In this document: positions 41,035-50,264 of the stretch, one piece after another
Layout: the number at the start of each line of letters is the position of its first letter
Position numbering within the stretch: the stretch's first letter is position 1
Source: Cellvibrionaceae bacterium
Lineage (GTDB): Bacteria > Pseudomonadota > Gammaproteobacteria > Pseudomonadales > Cellvibrionaceae
Direction: 5' to 3'
DNA length: 64,000 bases
Assembly: GCA_024707385.1 (NCBI GenBank)
Contig: JANPZW010000009.1
Coordinates: 372,001 to 436,000, forward strand
Notes under the pieces: generated by a model
The model's database searches: none
What the model saw: only the letters and a program-made list of their open reading frames with translations
What the model was told of the DNA's origin: nothing
Made by a program: the position numbers and the translations under genes

Positions 41035-42873
41035 ATGAACGAGATACCCCATAACCCAGCCAGAGCCCAGGTGGCCCTGATGATGACGGCCGCCATGGGC
41101 GCGATCAGTTTGATTGTGCTGTACGGCTGGGTCACCAGCTCATTTCACATCACCACCTTCATGATCGGCGCCGCCTCCATGAAAGTGAATACGGCGCTGG
41201 GGTTTCTGGTGCTGATGGCCGGGGTCCTGGGTGTCTGGCTGCATAAACGCAATCTGACCATCGGCTGCGGTCTTGCGGCCATGGTGCTGGGCACGTTTAC
41301 CGTCATGGAATACGTACTGGGCTGGGGCGCCGCGGTGGACCAGTTGTTTTTTGCCGACCCCTGGACGCCGGTGAATCCCGGACGCATGGCGGTAGGCACC
41401 GCCGTGAGTTTTGTCCTGGGCGGGGCCATGCTGGCGGTGCACGACACCTACCCGCACCAGCGCATCAATCTTTACGACGCCCTGATCACCGCCTTTCTGG
41501 CGATTCCCCTGTTTGTCTTTTTCAGTTATGTCTTCGCCCCGGATGAAGTGCTGAAAACGCCGTCTGTCAGCACCATGCCGCTGCATTCGTGCCTGAATTT
41601 CCTCTTCTTCTTTTTCGCGATTTCCCTGCTCACCAGCAGTAAAGGTGCCGCCGGACTGCTCAATCGCAACACCCGCAACGCGCGCAATTTCCGCTGGCTG
41701 TTTCTGATCGTGCTTATCCTGCCGCTCTGCCTGGGCAGCGTGCTCAATCACGGAGTGCAACAAGGCTGGATCGGCACTGGGGTCGGCATTGCGATCTTCT
41801 GCCTGTTTTCGACGCTCATCATCGCCAGTGCGCTGGCGCATCACACTATTCTGCTGGACCACTGGTTTCGCCAACTGCTGCAGGAGCGGCGCCGCAGCAA
41901 CCAACTCAAAAACCAGATCCATGAATTACTGGAAATCTCTGCCGACGCGATAATCCTGTTTGATGACCGCTTGAATATTCTCCACGCCAATTCGGGTGCG
42001 CAGCGGATTCTCGGCTTCAATCCGGAAGAATTGTGCCGCATGACGCTGGTGCATTTGTTGCCCGAAAATCGTCGGGACGACACCGCGAATCTGATGCAGC
42101 GATATTTGCAACGCGAGCCGGAAAATTCCTCGCTCAATTTGCAATTGCAACACCAAAACGGCGCGGAAATACCGGTGGCGGTAACGCTCACCAAAAAGGT
42201 TCTGGAAGATCAGACCCTGGTGATCGCGCTGGTCAAGAGCATCGAGAAGCTGGACGATAAAATTCGCAGCCTGGAGAAAAAAGCCAGTACGGATCCGTTG
42301 ACCAAAGCGGAAAACCGCAGCGAATTCGAGGATTTTTGTCGACGCGTCAACCTGCACGTGTTGCGCAAATCGGATTTTTCCTTTTGCGTCATGATGCTGG
42401 ATATCGATGATTTCAAAAATATCAACGACACCTACGGCCACAAAACCGGAGATCAGGCGCTGGCGGAATTTTCCCAGGTGGTGCAGGACACCCTGCGCGA
42501 TGGCGACCGGCTCTTCCGCACCGGCGGCGAGGAATTCATCGTGATTTCCGCCAATGTACCGCCGGAAGACGCACTGGCATTCGGTGAACGCATCCGCAAC
42601 GCCGTTGCCACGCACAGCATCGTCAGCGGTGACCTCACCTTGCATCTGACCTGCAGCGTCGGTATCTGTGTAGTGGATTCGTCCACCGCCGATCTTGAGG
42701 ACGCTGTACATCGCGCCGACGAGGCCATGTACCAGGCCAAGCGGAAAGGCAAAACTGCTGCGTCATCGCACCCGGTGCCAACCGCCCCTCCGCCGACAAA
42801 TCGGAGACGATTTAGAGACCACTTAAAGAGCATCCGCCTGCGGCGTCCTTTCAGTCGGCTCATGGGGCTATAA
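41035..42873 (+). CDS. Membrane diguanylate cyclase with PAS domain
   Basis: 612 residues. Seven to eight hydrophobic helices in the first 270 residues form a MASE-like membrane sensor. A PAS domain follows (about 300-400; ISADAIILFDDRLNILHANSG), then a GGDEF domain (about 420-580). The active site is GGEEF and an RxxD I-site (RDGD) stands five residues before it, so product-inhibited c-di-GMP synthesis is expected. The usual TGLxNR reads TKAENR. The C-terminal tail is basic and Arg-rich. The ligand of the membrane sensor is unknown. Confidence 0.92.
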   Translation: MNEIPHNPARAQVALMMTAAMGAISLIVLYGWVTSSFHITTFMIGAASMKVNTALGFLVLMAGVLGVWLHKRNLTIGCGLAAMVLGTFTVMEYVLGWGAAVDQLFFADPWTPVNPGRMAVGTAVSFVLGGAMLAVHDTYPHQRINLYDALITAFLAIPLFVFFSYVFAPDEVLKTPSVSTMPLHSCLNFLFFFFAISLLTSSKGAAGLLNRNTRNARNFRWLFLIVLILPLCLGSVLNHGVQQGWIGTGVGIAIFCLFSTLIIASALAHHTILLDHWFRQLLQERRRSNQLKNQIHELLEISADAIILFDDRLNILHANSGAQRILGFNPEELCRMTLVHLLPENRRDDTANLMQRYLQREPENSSLNLQLQHQNGAEIPVAVTLTKKVLEDQTLVIALVKSIEKLDDKIRSLEKKASTDPLTKAENRSEFEDFCRRVNLHVLRKSDFSFCVMMLDIDDFKNINDTYGHKTGDQALAEFSQVVQDTLRDGDRLFRTGGEEFIVISANVPPEDALAFGERIRNAVATHSIVSGDLTLHLTCSVGICVVDSSTADLEDAVHRADEAMYQAKRKGKTAASSHPVPTAPPPTNRRRFRDHLKSIRLRRPFSRLMGL

Positions 42874-42906
42874 TCGCGCCTCATTTACCCGTCCGCCGGA
42901 AGCCGT

Positions 42907-43908
42907 ATGGACCTTCAGCAGCAAGAGCCACCCTTCAATAATCTTACGCCGGACCTGGTGCTGACCGCGGTGGAAACCCTCGGTTTCGCCAGCGACGCAC
43001 GGATTTATCCTCTCAACAGCTACGAAAACCGCGTCTACCAGGTGGGCCTGGAGGGGCGCGACAAGCAGCCGCTGATCGCCAAATTTTACCGCCCCGAACG
43101 CTGGACAGACGAGCAAATCCTCGAAGAGCACGCCTTCAGCATCGAGCTGGAACAACTTGAAGTTCCCGTGGTTCCGCCGCTGGAGATCAATGGCAGCACG
43201 CTTTTTCACTACGAGAATTTCCGCTTTGCCCTCTACCCACGCCGCGGCGGCCACGCGCCGGAGCTGGACAACGACGACACCCTGTTCACCCTCGGGCAGT
43301 ATCTCGGACGCATTCATGCGCTGGGCAAAAGCCAGAAATTCCAGCACCGCGTGGATTTATCCGTAGCGCGTATGGGCGATGCGAGCCGCGAATTTTTATT
43401 GCAGCAGAATTTCATTCCGTCGAGCGTGCGCATCGCCTATGAAACCATCACGGAGCAACTGCTCGCGCAGATCAAACAGATTTTCCAACGCACGCCCTAC
43501 ACCTCTATCCGCCTGCACGGCGACTGCCATCCCGGCAATATTCTGTGGCGCGACGACAAACCGAATTTCGTCGACCTCGACGACGCCTGCAACGGCCCGG
43601 CGATTCAGGATTTATGGATGCTGCTCTCCGGCGAGCGACCGCGCCGCCTGGCGCAGCTGGCTAATGTGGTGGAAGGCTATGAGATGTTCTGCGAATTTCA
43701 TCCGCGCGAGCTGAATCTGATCGAAAGCCTGCGCACCCTGCGTTTGATGCATTACGCCGCCTGGCTCGCACGCCGCTGGCACGACCCGGCATTTCCGCAT
43801 CATTTCCCTTGGTTCAATACCGAGCGTTATTGGTCGGAGCATATTCTGGAATTGCGGGAGCAATTGTTCGCACTGACCGAGCCACCTTTAGCATTAGCGC
43901 CGACCTAA
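42907..43908 (+). CDS. srkA: Stress response Ser/Thr protein kinase SrkA (YihE)
   Basis: 333 residues, near the 328 of Escherichia coli SrkA. The aminoglycoside-phosphotransferase-like kinase fold shows the conserved N-terminal SYENRVYQVG, catalytic HGDCHPGNILW and metal-binding FVDLDDA. In Escherichia coli it counteracts MazF-linked death and supports stress survival. It starts 33 bases after the GGDEF gene and could share its transcript. Confidence 0.93.
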   Translation: MDLQQQEPPFNNLTPDLVLTAVETLGFASDARIYPLNSYENRVYQVGLEGRDKQPLIAKFYRPERWTDEQILEEHAFSIELEQLEVPVVPPLEINGSTLFHYENFRFALYPRRGGHAPELDNDDTLFTLGQYLGRIHALGKSQKFQHRVDLSVARMGDASREFLLQQNFIPSSVRIAYETITEQLLAQIKQIFQRTPYTSIRLHGDCHPGNILWRDDKPNFVDLDDACNGPAIQDLWMLLSGERPRRLAQLANVVEGYEMFCEFHPRELNLIESLRTLRLMHYAAWLARRWHDPAFPHHFPWFNTERYWSEHILELREQLFALTEPPLALAPT

Positions 43909-44003
43909 CCGCTCCGCTCCGGCAAAAGCCGAAAGCGCAGTTTTAAGCGATAACGCAACTAAAAATTTGGCACACCATAAGCAACTATTGAGAGGAAGCA
44001 TCT

Positions 44004-44405
44004 ATGCCGCAAATTATTCCTTTTTACGCCAGCCTACTGGCTTTGCTGTTTATTTTTCTCAGCGTTAAGGTCGTGCGATTGCGGCGCACTTTACGGACGA
44101 GCATAGGTGATGCGGGTGACAAGCGATTGCTGCGCGCCATACGTGTGCATTCGAATTTTGCTGAGTACACGCCGCTCGCGCTGCTGCTACTTCTCGCGCT
44201 GGAACTGCAGGTTTTCAATTCCTTGGTACTGCATATTCTGGGTATTGCGTTGGTGACGGGCCGATTGCTGCACGCTTATGGCGTCAGCCAGACCAACGAA
44301 CGCTTAAAATTCCGCGTCGCTGGCATGGCCTGCACATTTACGGTGTTGCTGGTGACCGCCGGCGTTCTGATTTATCGCTTCGCCATGCGGGCTTTTATCG
44401 GGTAA
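44004..44405 (+). CDS. MAPEG-family inner membrane protein (YecN-like)
   Basis: 133 residues with four hydrophobic helices (FYASLLALLFIFLSVKVV; PLALLLLLALELQ; ILGIALVTGRLLHAYG; TFTVLLVTAGVLIYRF) and the MAPEG hallmarks R(A/V)HSNFAEYTPLALLL and GRLLHAYG. Related eukaryotic proteins are glutathione-dependent; the bacterial role is undefined. GAGAGGAAG precedes the ATG. Convergent with exuT. Confidence 0.9.
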   Translation: MPQIIPFYASLLALLFIFLSVKVVRLRRTLRTSIGDAGDKRLLRAIRVHSNFAEYTPLALLLLLALELQVFNSLVLHILGIALVTGRLLHAYGVSQTNERLKFRVAGMACTFTVLLVTAGVLIYRFAMRAFIG

Positions 44406-44418
44406 ATGCACCCATAAC

Positions 44419-44468
44419 GAGTTACAAATCGTCAACCGGGTTACAAATCTTTAATAGGTTTGTAACTC
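44419..44468. repeat. Inverted repeat at the exuT 3' end
   Basis: GAGTTACAAA and its exact complement TTTGTAACTC bracket a second copy of GTTACAAATC, so two alternative hairpins can form. It spans the exuT stop codon and the gap to the convergent MAPEG gene. It may act as a factor-independent 3' end or stabiliser, but lacks a U-run. Confidence 0.5.
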
Positions 44469-45805
44469 GGCACCAGCAATTTCATCACACACCACGCAAC
44501 CAGATAAGCGACGGCGCAGATAGAAAACATAATGGTGTAACCGGTGGCGATTTCACCCTGCGCGCCATAATGGTCGAACAACCAGCCGCCGATTTTGGAC
44601 ATCAGCACGCCGCTCATTCCGCCCGCCATACCACCTATGCCCACTACGGACGCGACCGCATGTTTCGGAAACATATCCGATACGGTGGTGAAAATATTGG
44701 CGGACCAGGCCTGATGCGCTGACGCGCCCAGGCCAATCAACAAGACGGGCACCCAGAACGAAATATGCCCTAAAGGCTGCGCCAGCAATACCACCAAAGG
44801 CACCAGCGCAATCAGGAACATGGCGCGCATACGCCCGTCGTAGGCGTTGTAACCGCGATTGATAAAATACATGGGAAACGCACCGCCGCCGATACTGCCA
44901 AACATTGTCATGCTGTAAAGCACGGTCAATGGCAACATCAGTTCAGTACCTTTAAGCCCGTATTGTTTGCCCAGATAGATCGGCAACCAAAAAAGGAAAA
45001 ACCACCAGACGCCATCGGTGAGAAATTTCCCTAACGTAAATGCCCAGGTCTGGCGGTAGCCAAACAATTTGAACCAACTGAAAGACGCTTGCTCTGTCGA
45101 TTGCGGATTGGTTTCCACCGGTGCATCGCTGTTGATGTAGGCAAACTCCGCCGCGCTGAGGCGTTTTTGGTTTTCCGGCTTTTCGTAAAATATTCCCCAC
45201 AACACCATCCAGATGAATCCCACCGCGCCCACCAGGATAAATGCCGTCTGCCAATCCCATACCGCAGCAATCCACGGAACCGTCAAAGGCGCCAGAATTG
45301 CGCCGACATTGGCTCCAGAATTGAAAATTCCGGTGGCCAGGGAGCGCTCCTTTTTAGGGAAATATTCCGCCGTCGCCTTGATAGCGGCGGGGAAATTCCC
45401 CGCCTCACCAAACGCCAGCACCGCGCGCGCAAACATAAATCCCACCACGGAAGCCGGTACAGCGGCGATGCCGGCCAGAGCCAGAATATTATTGGCAGCC
45501 TCACCCATAGCAACAGCATAAGCGTGAATAATTGCACCAATTGACCAGATGATAATGGCCCAGATATAGCCCCATTTTGTGCCGAGCTTGTCGATGATCC
45601 GGCCGGCAAATAACATTGAGATGGCATAGACGAATTGAAATACAGCGGTGATATTGGCGTAATCACTATTCGACCAGCCAAATTCACGAGAGAGATCCGG
45701 CGCCAGCAGACTGAGAACCTGACGATCCAGATAATTCACGGTGGTTGCAAAAAACAGCAGTGAACATATGGTCCAGCGATAGCGGCTGATAGTGGGAGTA
45801 TTCAT
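44441..45805 (-). CDS. exuT: Hexuronate transporter, MFS family
   Basis: 454 residues, about 12 transmembrane helices. The N-terminus RYRWTICSLLFFATTVNYLDRQVLSLLAPDL and the segment ARAVLAFGEAGNFPAAIKATAEYFPKKER are the signatures of the ExuT/anion:cation symporter family, which import galacturonate and glucuronate with protons. The ATG at 45805 was taken because it begins the cytosolic N-terminus directly before TM1; Shine-Dalgarno is weak. It neighbours kdgK, uxaC and uxuB, which supports hexuronate as substrate. Confidence 0.92.
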   Translation of the reverse strand: MNTPTISRYRWTICSLLFFATTVNYLDRQVLSLLAPDLSREFGWSNSDYANITAVFQFVYAISMLFAGRIIDKLGTKWGYIWAIIIWSIGAIIHAYAVAMGEAANNILALAGIAAVPASVVGFMFARAVLAFGEAGNFPAAIKATAEYFPKKERSLATGIFNSGANVGAILAPLTVPWIAAVWDWQTAFILVGAVGFIWMVLWGIFYEKPENQKRLSAAEFAYINSDAPVETNPQSTEQASFSWFKLFGYRQTWAFTLGKFLTDGVWWFFLFWLPIYLGKQYGLKGTELMLPLTVLYSMTMFGSIGGGAFPMYFINRGYNAYDGRMRAMFLIALVPLVVLLAQPLGHISFWVPVLLIGLGASAHQAWSANIFTTVSDMFPKHAVASVVGIGGMAGGMSGVLMSKIGGWLFDHYGAQGEIATGYTIMFSICAVAYLVAWCVMKLLVPSYKPIKDL

Positions 45806-46031
45806 ATATTCATCGTTATTGTATGAGTGGAGACAGCAACAGCTCATTAATTTCGCCAAACGTATCAATGAGTGCGCAACGAATTTGCAAGATCCGATTT
45901 ATCTTTTTTATGGATCAAGCGACGAAACACCCGGCAAGCTTATACACCACAAACTTGCAAGACAAGCATAGCGAGCATGCCTCAAATGCCGCAGCATTTA
46001 TTCTGCTAGCGCGGCATACAACAGGCCCGAA

Positions 46032-46994
46032 TTAAATTGCCTGGAAAATTTCCCGCAGAAATATTTCGCGCTCGACAATTGCGCCGCGATGTCGAATCAC
46101 CACACCGGCACAACGATTGCCATGCGCGGCCGCGCCCTCAATATTCTGGCCTGCAAAACGAGCGGCAAGATAACCGGCATTGAACGAATCGCCCGCAGCG
46201 GTGGTATCCAACACACTTTCCACCGGCGGCACGTCCACCTGGATTTGCTCGTGATAGTAGCCATCGCGATAAGTTGCAGCCACAAACACCGGACGCGGGC
46301 CGCGTTTGATCACCACTTCACCCACTCCCGCACTCGCGCAGCGGGCCAGGATGTCGGCGGGCTCGCCGCTGTTCCACAGGCGAGCTTCATCGTCGTCCGT
46401 CAGCAATGCGATATCCGCGATTGCCAGGGCTGCGGCCATGGCGTTGCGGGCCTGATCCTGGTCGCGCCAAAGCTGCGGGCGATAGTTGTTGTCGAATACC
46501 ACCTTGACACCGCGAGCGCGAACGCCGGCGAGAACGCGCAGCAGATTGCCACGCGCCTCGTCCGTCAGAATGCCCAGGGTGACGCCGCTCAAATAAGCGT
46601 AGGAAATGTTCTGCAGACGCTGCTCCAGCGTCGCCGTGGACGCCTCGGTCGCAAACATTTCCCGCGCCGGGGACTGGCCGCGCCAAAAGCTGAAGCTGCG
46701 CTCGCCATTGGCCTGATTGGCGATGAGATAAAGTCCCGGGGTGCGGCCCGGCACTTGTTCGATCCCGGTGATATCGAGGCCCTCCTGCACCATAAGCTGG
46801 AGCAGTTCGCCGCTGTAGGGATCGTCGCCGAGGCGGGTGAAATAGCCGGCTGTGACACCCAAGCGGGCAAGGTAGACAGCGGTGTTGTAGGTGTCCCCCG
46901 CATACCCGAGGGCCAAGAGTTTTTTGCCACCGGACTCACCTGCGGGCGCCAACTCCAACATCACTTCGCCGATAGAGAGAATCTGTAACGACAT
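46032..46994 (-). CDS. kdgK: 2-keto-3-deoxygluconate kinase (PfkB family)
   Basis: 320 residues from the ATG at 46994, set by GAGG eleven bases upstream. A ribokinase-fold sugar kinase with GGDTYNTAVYLARLG-like N-terminal site (here GYAGDTYNTAVYLARLG), FDNNYRPQLW and the catalytic DTTAAGDSFNAGYL. FDxNxRxxLW is characteristic of KdgK. It phosphorylates 2-keto-3-deoxygluconate to KDPG. Divergent from uxaC across a gap that holds a candidate operator. Confidence 0.9.
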   Translation of the reverse strand: MSLQILSIGEVMLELAPAGESGGKKLLALGYAGDTYNTAVYLARLGVTAGYFTRLGDDPYSGELLQLMVQEGLDITGIEQVPGRTPGLYLIANQANGERSFSFWRGQSPAREMFATEASTATLEQRLQNISYAYLSGVTLGILTDEARGNLLRVLAGVRARGVKVVFDNNYRPQLWRDQDQARNAMAAALAIADIALLTDDDEARLWNSGEPADILARCASAGVGEVVIKRGPRPVFVAATYRDGYYHEQIQVDVPPVESVLDTTAAGDSFNAGYLAARFAGQNIEGAAAHGNRCAGVVIRHRGAIVEREIFLREIFQAI

Positions 46995-47027
46995 CAATCG
47001 TGCCTCAAGCATGAACCTTAGAACAAT

Positions 47028-47040
47028 CTGGCCTTACCAG
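47028..47040. promoter_or_regulatory. Candidate hexuronate-regulator operator in the kdgK-uxaC gap
   Basis: The inverted repeat CTGG-CCTTA-CCAG lies 34 bases before the kdgK ATG. Its core TGGCCTTACCA differs by one base from TGGCATTACCA upstream of the FadR-type regulator gene, which suggests that one protein binds both. Confidence 0.55.
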
Positions 47041-47244
47041 TTGAAGGTGCCAAATCATGTCGGTTTTTGTTGTTCGATACCAGAGATAATTTCCCGTGTT
47101 TGTTGACAAATGTTCACATCCACAGGCAGTCTCACCAGCCCGCCACGGGAGAGTCTGAGTCGAGCTTTAGCAGATTTAAATTACAAATTGGCCTGACCTG
47201 TTTAGAGACGAACCCCGCCATCGACCATGAATTAGGAGCGGATA

Positions 47245-48675
47245 ATGACGCGCGCCACCCGACAGCCACTGATTTTGAATCCCGACCGGCTTTTTTCCGC
47301 CGATCCCACCCAGAGAGCCATAGCCCGCCGGCTCTATGCTGAAGTCAAAGACCTCCCTATCGTCAGCCCCCACGGCCACACCGATCCCCAGTGGTTCGCC
47401 GACAACACGCCGTTCGGCAATGCCACCGAGCTGTTGATCCGGCCGGACCATTACGTTTTCCGCATGATGTACAGCTTGGGTGTGCCCATGGAGGCCCTGG
47501 GCATCGCCAGTAGGGACGGTACAGCAGTGGAAACGGATCCGCGCAAAACCTGGCGGCTGTTCGCCGAGCACTTTTATGCCTTCCGTGGCACCCCTTCGCG
47601 CATGTGGCTGGACCACGTATTCAAAGAGGTATTTGGCCTGGAAGTCGCGCTGAACAGCGCTACGGCGGACGAGTATTACGACCACATCACTGAGAGCCTC
47701 AGCCGCCCGGAATTCCTGCCGCGAGCCTTGTTCGAGCGCTTCAAGATCGAATGGCTGGCCACCACCGAGTCGCCGCTGGACGATCTGCGTCACCACCAGA
47801 AAATCCGCGCGAGTGGCTGGCAGGGCAATGTCATTACCGCCTATAGACCCGACCCGGTGATCGACCCGGATTTTGAAGGCTTTGCCCGCAATGTCGCACG
47901 CCTGGGGGAAATGACCGGCGAGGACACGCAAACCTACGCCGGTTTTCTCGCCGCCCTGCGCCAGCGCCGGGAATTTTTCAAAAGCATGGGGGCCACCTCC
48001 ACCGACCACGGCCACCCCACCGCCACGACTGCCGACCTCAGCCGTGCCGAGGTGGAAAAACTGTTTGCACTGGCGCTGACCGGCAAGTGCGATGCCCAGC
48101 AGGCAGAGCTGTTCCGCGGCCAGATGCTCACCGAAATGGCGGCCATGAGTCTGGACGATGGACTGGTCATGCAGATCCACCCGGGCTCCTTCCGCAACCA
48201 CAATGCACATCTGTTCAGCCGCTACGGCCGCGACAAAGGCGCCGATATCCCCATGGCCACCAGCTACGTTCAGGCATTGAAGCCGCTGCTGGACCGCTTC
48301 GGCAACGAGGCCAATCTCACCGTCATTCTCTTCACCCTGGACGAGACGGTTTACAGCCGCGAGCTGGCGCCACTGGCCGGCCATTATCCCTGCCTGCGCC
48401 TGGGGCCACCCTGGTGGTTCCACGACAGTCCCGAAGGTATGCGCCGCTTCCGCGAACAGACCACGGAAACCGCCGGCTTCTACAACACGGTGGGCTTTAA
48501 CGACGACACCCGCGCCTTCCTCTCCATCCCCGCCCGCCACGATGTCGCCCGGCGGATGGACTGCGGCTTCCTGGCACAGCTGGTGGCGGAACAGCGCCTC
48601 AACGAAGACGAAGCCCGCGAGGTTGCGGTCGATCTCACTTATAACTTGGTCAAAAAGGCGTACAAGCTGGGCTAG
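47245..48675 (+). CDS. uxaC: Uronate isomerase
   Basis: 476 residues, usual length about 470. Converts glucuronate to fructuronate and galacturonate to tagaturonate. The amidohydrolase-fold metal motif is SPHGHTDPQWFADN near the N-terminus; TELLIRPDHYVFRMMYS, RTPSRMWLDH-like GTPSRMWLDHVF and QIHPGSFRNHN are core family strings. AGGAGCGGATA precedes the ATG. Followed by uxuB after a 96-base gap with repeats. Confidence 0.96.
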   Translation: MTRATRQPLILNPDRLFSADPTQRAIARRLYAEVKDLPIVSPHGHTDPQWFADNTPFGNATELLIRPDHYVFRMMYSLGVPMEALGIASRDGTAVETDPRKTWRLFAEHFYAFRGTPSRMWLDHVFKEVFGLEVALNSATADEYYDHITESLSRPEFLPRALFERFKIEWLATTESPLDDLRHHQKIRASGWQGNVITAYRPDPVIDPDFEGFARNVARLGEMTGEDTQTYAGFLAALRQRREFFKSMGATSTDHGHPTATTADLSRAEVEKLFALALTGKCDAQQAELFRGQMLTEMAAMSLDDGLVMQIHPGSFRNHNAHLFSRYGRDKGADIPMATSYVQALKPLLDRFGNEANLTVILFTLDETVYSRELAPLAGHYPCLRLGPPWWFHDSPEGMRRFREQTTETAGFYNTVGFNDDTRAFLSIPARHDVARRMDCGFLAQLVAEQRLNEDEAREVAVDLTYNLVKKAYKLG

Positions 48676-48746
48676 CTTCGGCTTCGCTCAGCTACCGGGT
48701 TGACTGCGTTCGGCTACCGGTTCGGCTTCGCTCAACTACCCGGTTG
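48676..48746. repeat. Short degenerate direct repeats between uxaC and uxuB
   Basis: TTCGGCTTCGCTCAGCTACC at 48677 recurs as TTCGGCTTCGCTCAACTACC at 48721, with a shorter GTTCGGCTACCGG copy between. They lie in an otherwise empty gap and resemble a small interspersed or REP-like element. Confidence 0.7.
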
Positions 48747-48771
48747 GGCACCTTTCTGTGGAACATGATTT

Positions 48772-50238
48772 ATGGCACGACTCAATTCCCAGCTGCTGCC
48801 GCAGCTGGACATCCCCCGTCCCTCTTACGACCGCGGGAGCGTCAAGCCGGGCATAGTTCATCTGGGCATTGGCGCTTTCCATCGCGCCCATCAGGCGTTT
48901 TACACCGAGGCGGTGATGAATCGCAGCGGCGGCGATTGGGGCATTATCGGCTGCAGTCTGCGCTCGGCTGGCGTACAGCAGCAGTTGGCGCCACAGGACG
49001 GTCTTTACACCTTGCTTGAGCGCAGCACGGAGAACCGGCCGCAGATTATCGGCGCCGTGCAAAAAGTACTGGTAGGCCCGGACGACCCCGCTGCGATTAT
49101 CGCGGCTATCGCGAGCCCCAGTGTCGCCATCATCTCCCTCACCGTGACCGAGAAAGGCTATTGCCACCTGCCCGCCAGCGGCACCCTCAATCTGGAGCAC
49201 CCGGATATTCAGCACGATATCGCCAACCTGGAGCGGCCCACGTCTGCTCCGGGCTTTATCGTCGCCGGTCTGCGCCAGCGCTGGCGAGAAAATCTCGGCC
49301 CGGTAAGCGTGATGAGTTGTGACAACCTGCCGGACAACGGCGCGGTCACCCGCTCGGTCGTCACCGCTTTAGCCGCAGCGGTAGACCCGCAACTGGCGGA
49401 TTGGGTGCGCAGGGAAGTGAGCTTCCCCGGCACCATGATCGATCGCATCGTGCCTGCGACAACCGCAGAGGATATCGACTGGCTGCAACGCGAATACGGC
49501 TACCGGGACGAAGGGCTGGTGGTCGCCGAGCCTTTCAGCCAGTGGGTGATTGAAGATAATTTTTGCCGCGGGCGGCCCACCTGGGAAACCGTGGGCGCTC
49601 TGCTGGTAAAAGATGTGGGCCACTACGAAACCATGAAACTGCGCCTGCTCAACGGCAGCCACAGCCTGCTGGCCTACAGCGGTTATCTGGCCGGTTATGC
49701 CACCATTTTCCAGGTGATGCAGGACGCGGATTTTGTCACGTTGACCCGGCGTTTTATGGCGTGCGCCGCCACCACTTTTACGCCGCCGGAGAATTTCGAT
49801 TTATCGGTCTATCAAGAGCAATTGTGCGAACGATTTGCCAATCCCGGTCTGCAACACAAAACCTCGCAGATCGCCATGGACGGTTCGCAGAAAGTGCCCC
49901 AACGCTGGCTGAATAGTCTGCGCAAACTGAGTGAAGAAGACAGAGATTGCCGCATTTACACCTTCGCCATCGCTGCGTGGATTCGCTTTGTAAAAGGTGT
50001 CGATGAAAAAGGTGAGGCGATTAAAATTTCTGATCCGCACGCAGCGACATTTGCCGCACTTTGGCAGGAATACGGCGCCAATCAGCGTCGTTTAATAAAA
50101 GAATTTTTTGCACAGGAAATGATTTTTGGCCAGGATCTGGCCGGCGATGAAAACGTACAGCAGGAAACTCTGCGCTGGCTGGACGTTATTACAAACAACG
50201 GCATTCGCTCAGCGGTACAAATGTTGTTAAACGGATAA
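48772..50238 (+). CDS. uxuB: Fructuronate reductase (mannitol dehydrogenase family)
   Basis: 488 residues, matching Escherichia coli UxuB (486). A long-chain polyol dehydrogenase: Rossmann start IVHLGIGAFHRAHQAFYTE, SMC(D)NLPDNG-like MSCDNLPDNG, and the catalytic Lys segment KDVGHYETMKLRLLNGSHS. It reduces fructuronate to mannonate with NADH. A mannitol or tagaturonate role cannot be excluded on sequence alone, but uxaC, kdgK and exuT as neighbours favour UxuB. The mannonate dehydratase gene uxuA is not in the window. Confidence 0.88.
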   Translation: MARLNSQLLPQLDIPRPSYDRGSVKPGIVHLGIGAFHRAHQAFYTEAVMNRSGGDWGIIGCSLRSAGVQQQLAPQDGLYTLLERSTENRPQIIGAVQKVLVGPDDPAAIIAAIASPSVAIISLTVTEKGYCHLPASGTLNLEHPDIQHDIANLERPTSAPGFIVAGLRQRWRENLGPVSVMSCDNLPDNGAVTRSVVTALAAAVDPQLADWVRREVSFPGTMIDRIVPATTAEDIDWLQREYGYRDEGLVVAEPFSQWVIEDNFCRGRPTWETVGALLVKDVGHYETMKLRLLNGSHSLLAYSGYLAGYATIFQVMQDADFVTLTRRFMACAATTFTPPENFDLSVYQEQLCERFANPGLQHKTSQIAMDGSQKVPQRWLNSLRKLSEEDRDCRIYTFAIAAWIRFVKGVDEKGEAIKISDPHAATFAALWQEYGANQRRLIKEFFAQEMIFGQDLAGDENVQQETLRWLDVITNNGIRSAVQMLLNG

Positions 50239-50264
50239 TCCGGCGCAGAAAATTCGCGCCGGAT
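50238..50264. terminator. Hairpin between uxuB and the regulator gene
   Basis: Nine-base perfect arms ATCCGGCGC and GCGCCGGAT around a nine-base A/T-rich loop. It fills the gap between two convergent genes and touches both stop codons. No U-run, so terminator strength is uncertain. Confidence 0.55.

Noticed and set aside
47176..48540. 454-codon open frame antisense to uxaC
   Set aside because: It has no recognisable domain. The sense strand is a full-length uronate isomerase with its metal motif, and long antisense frames are common in GC-rich genes.
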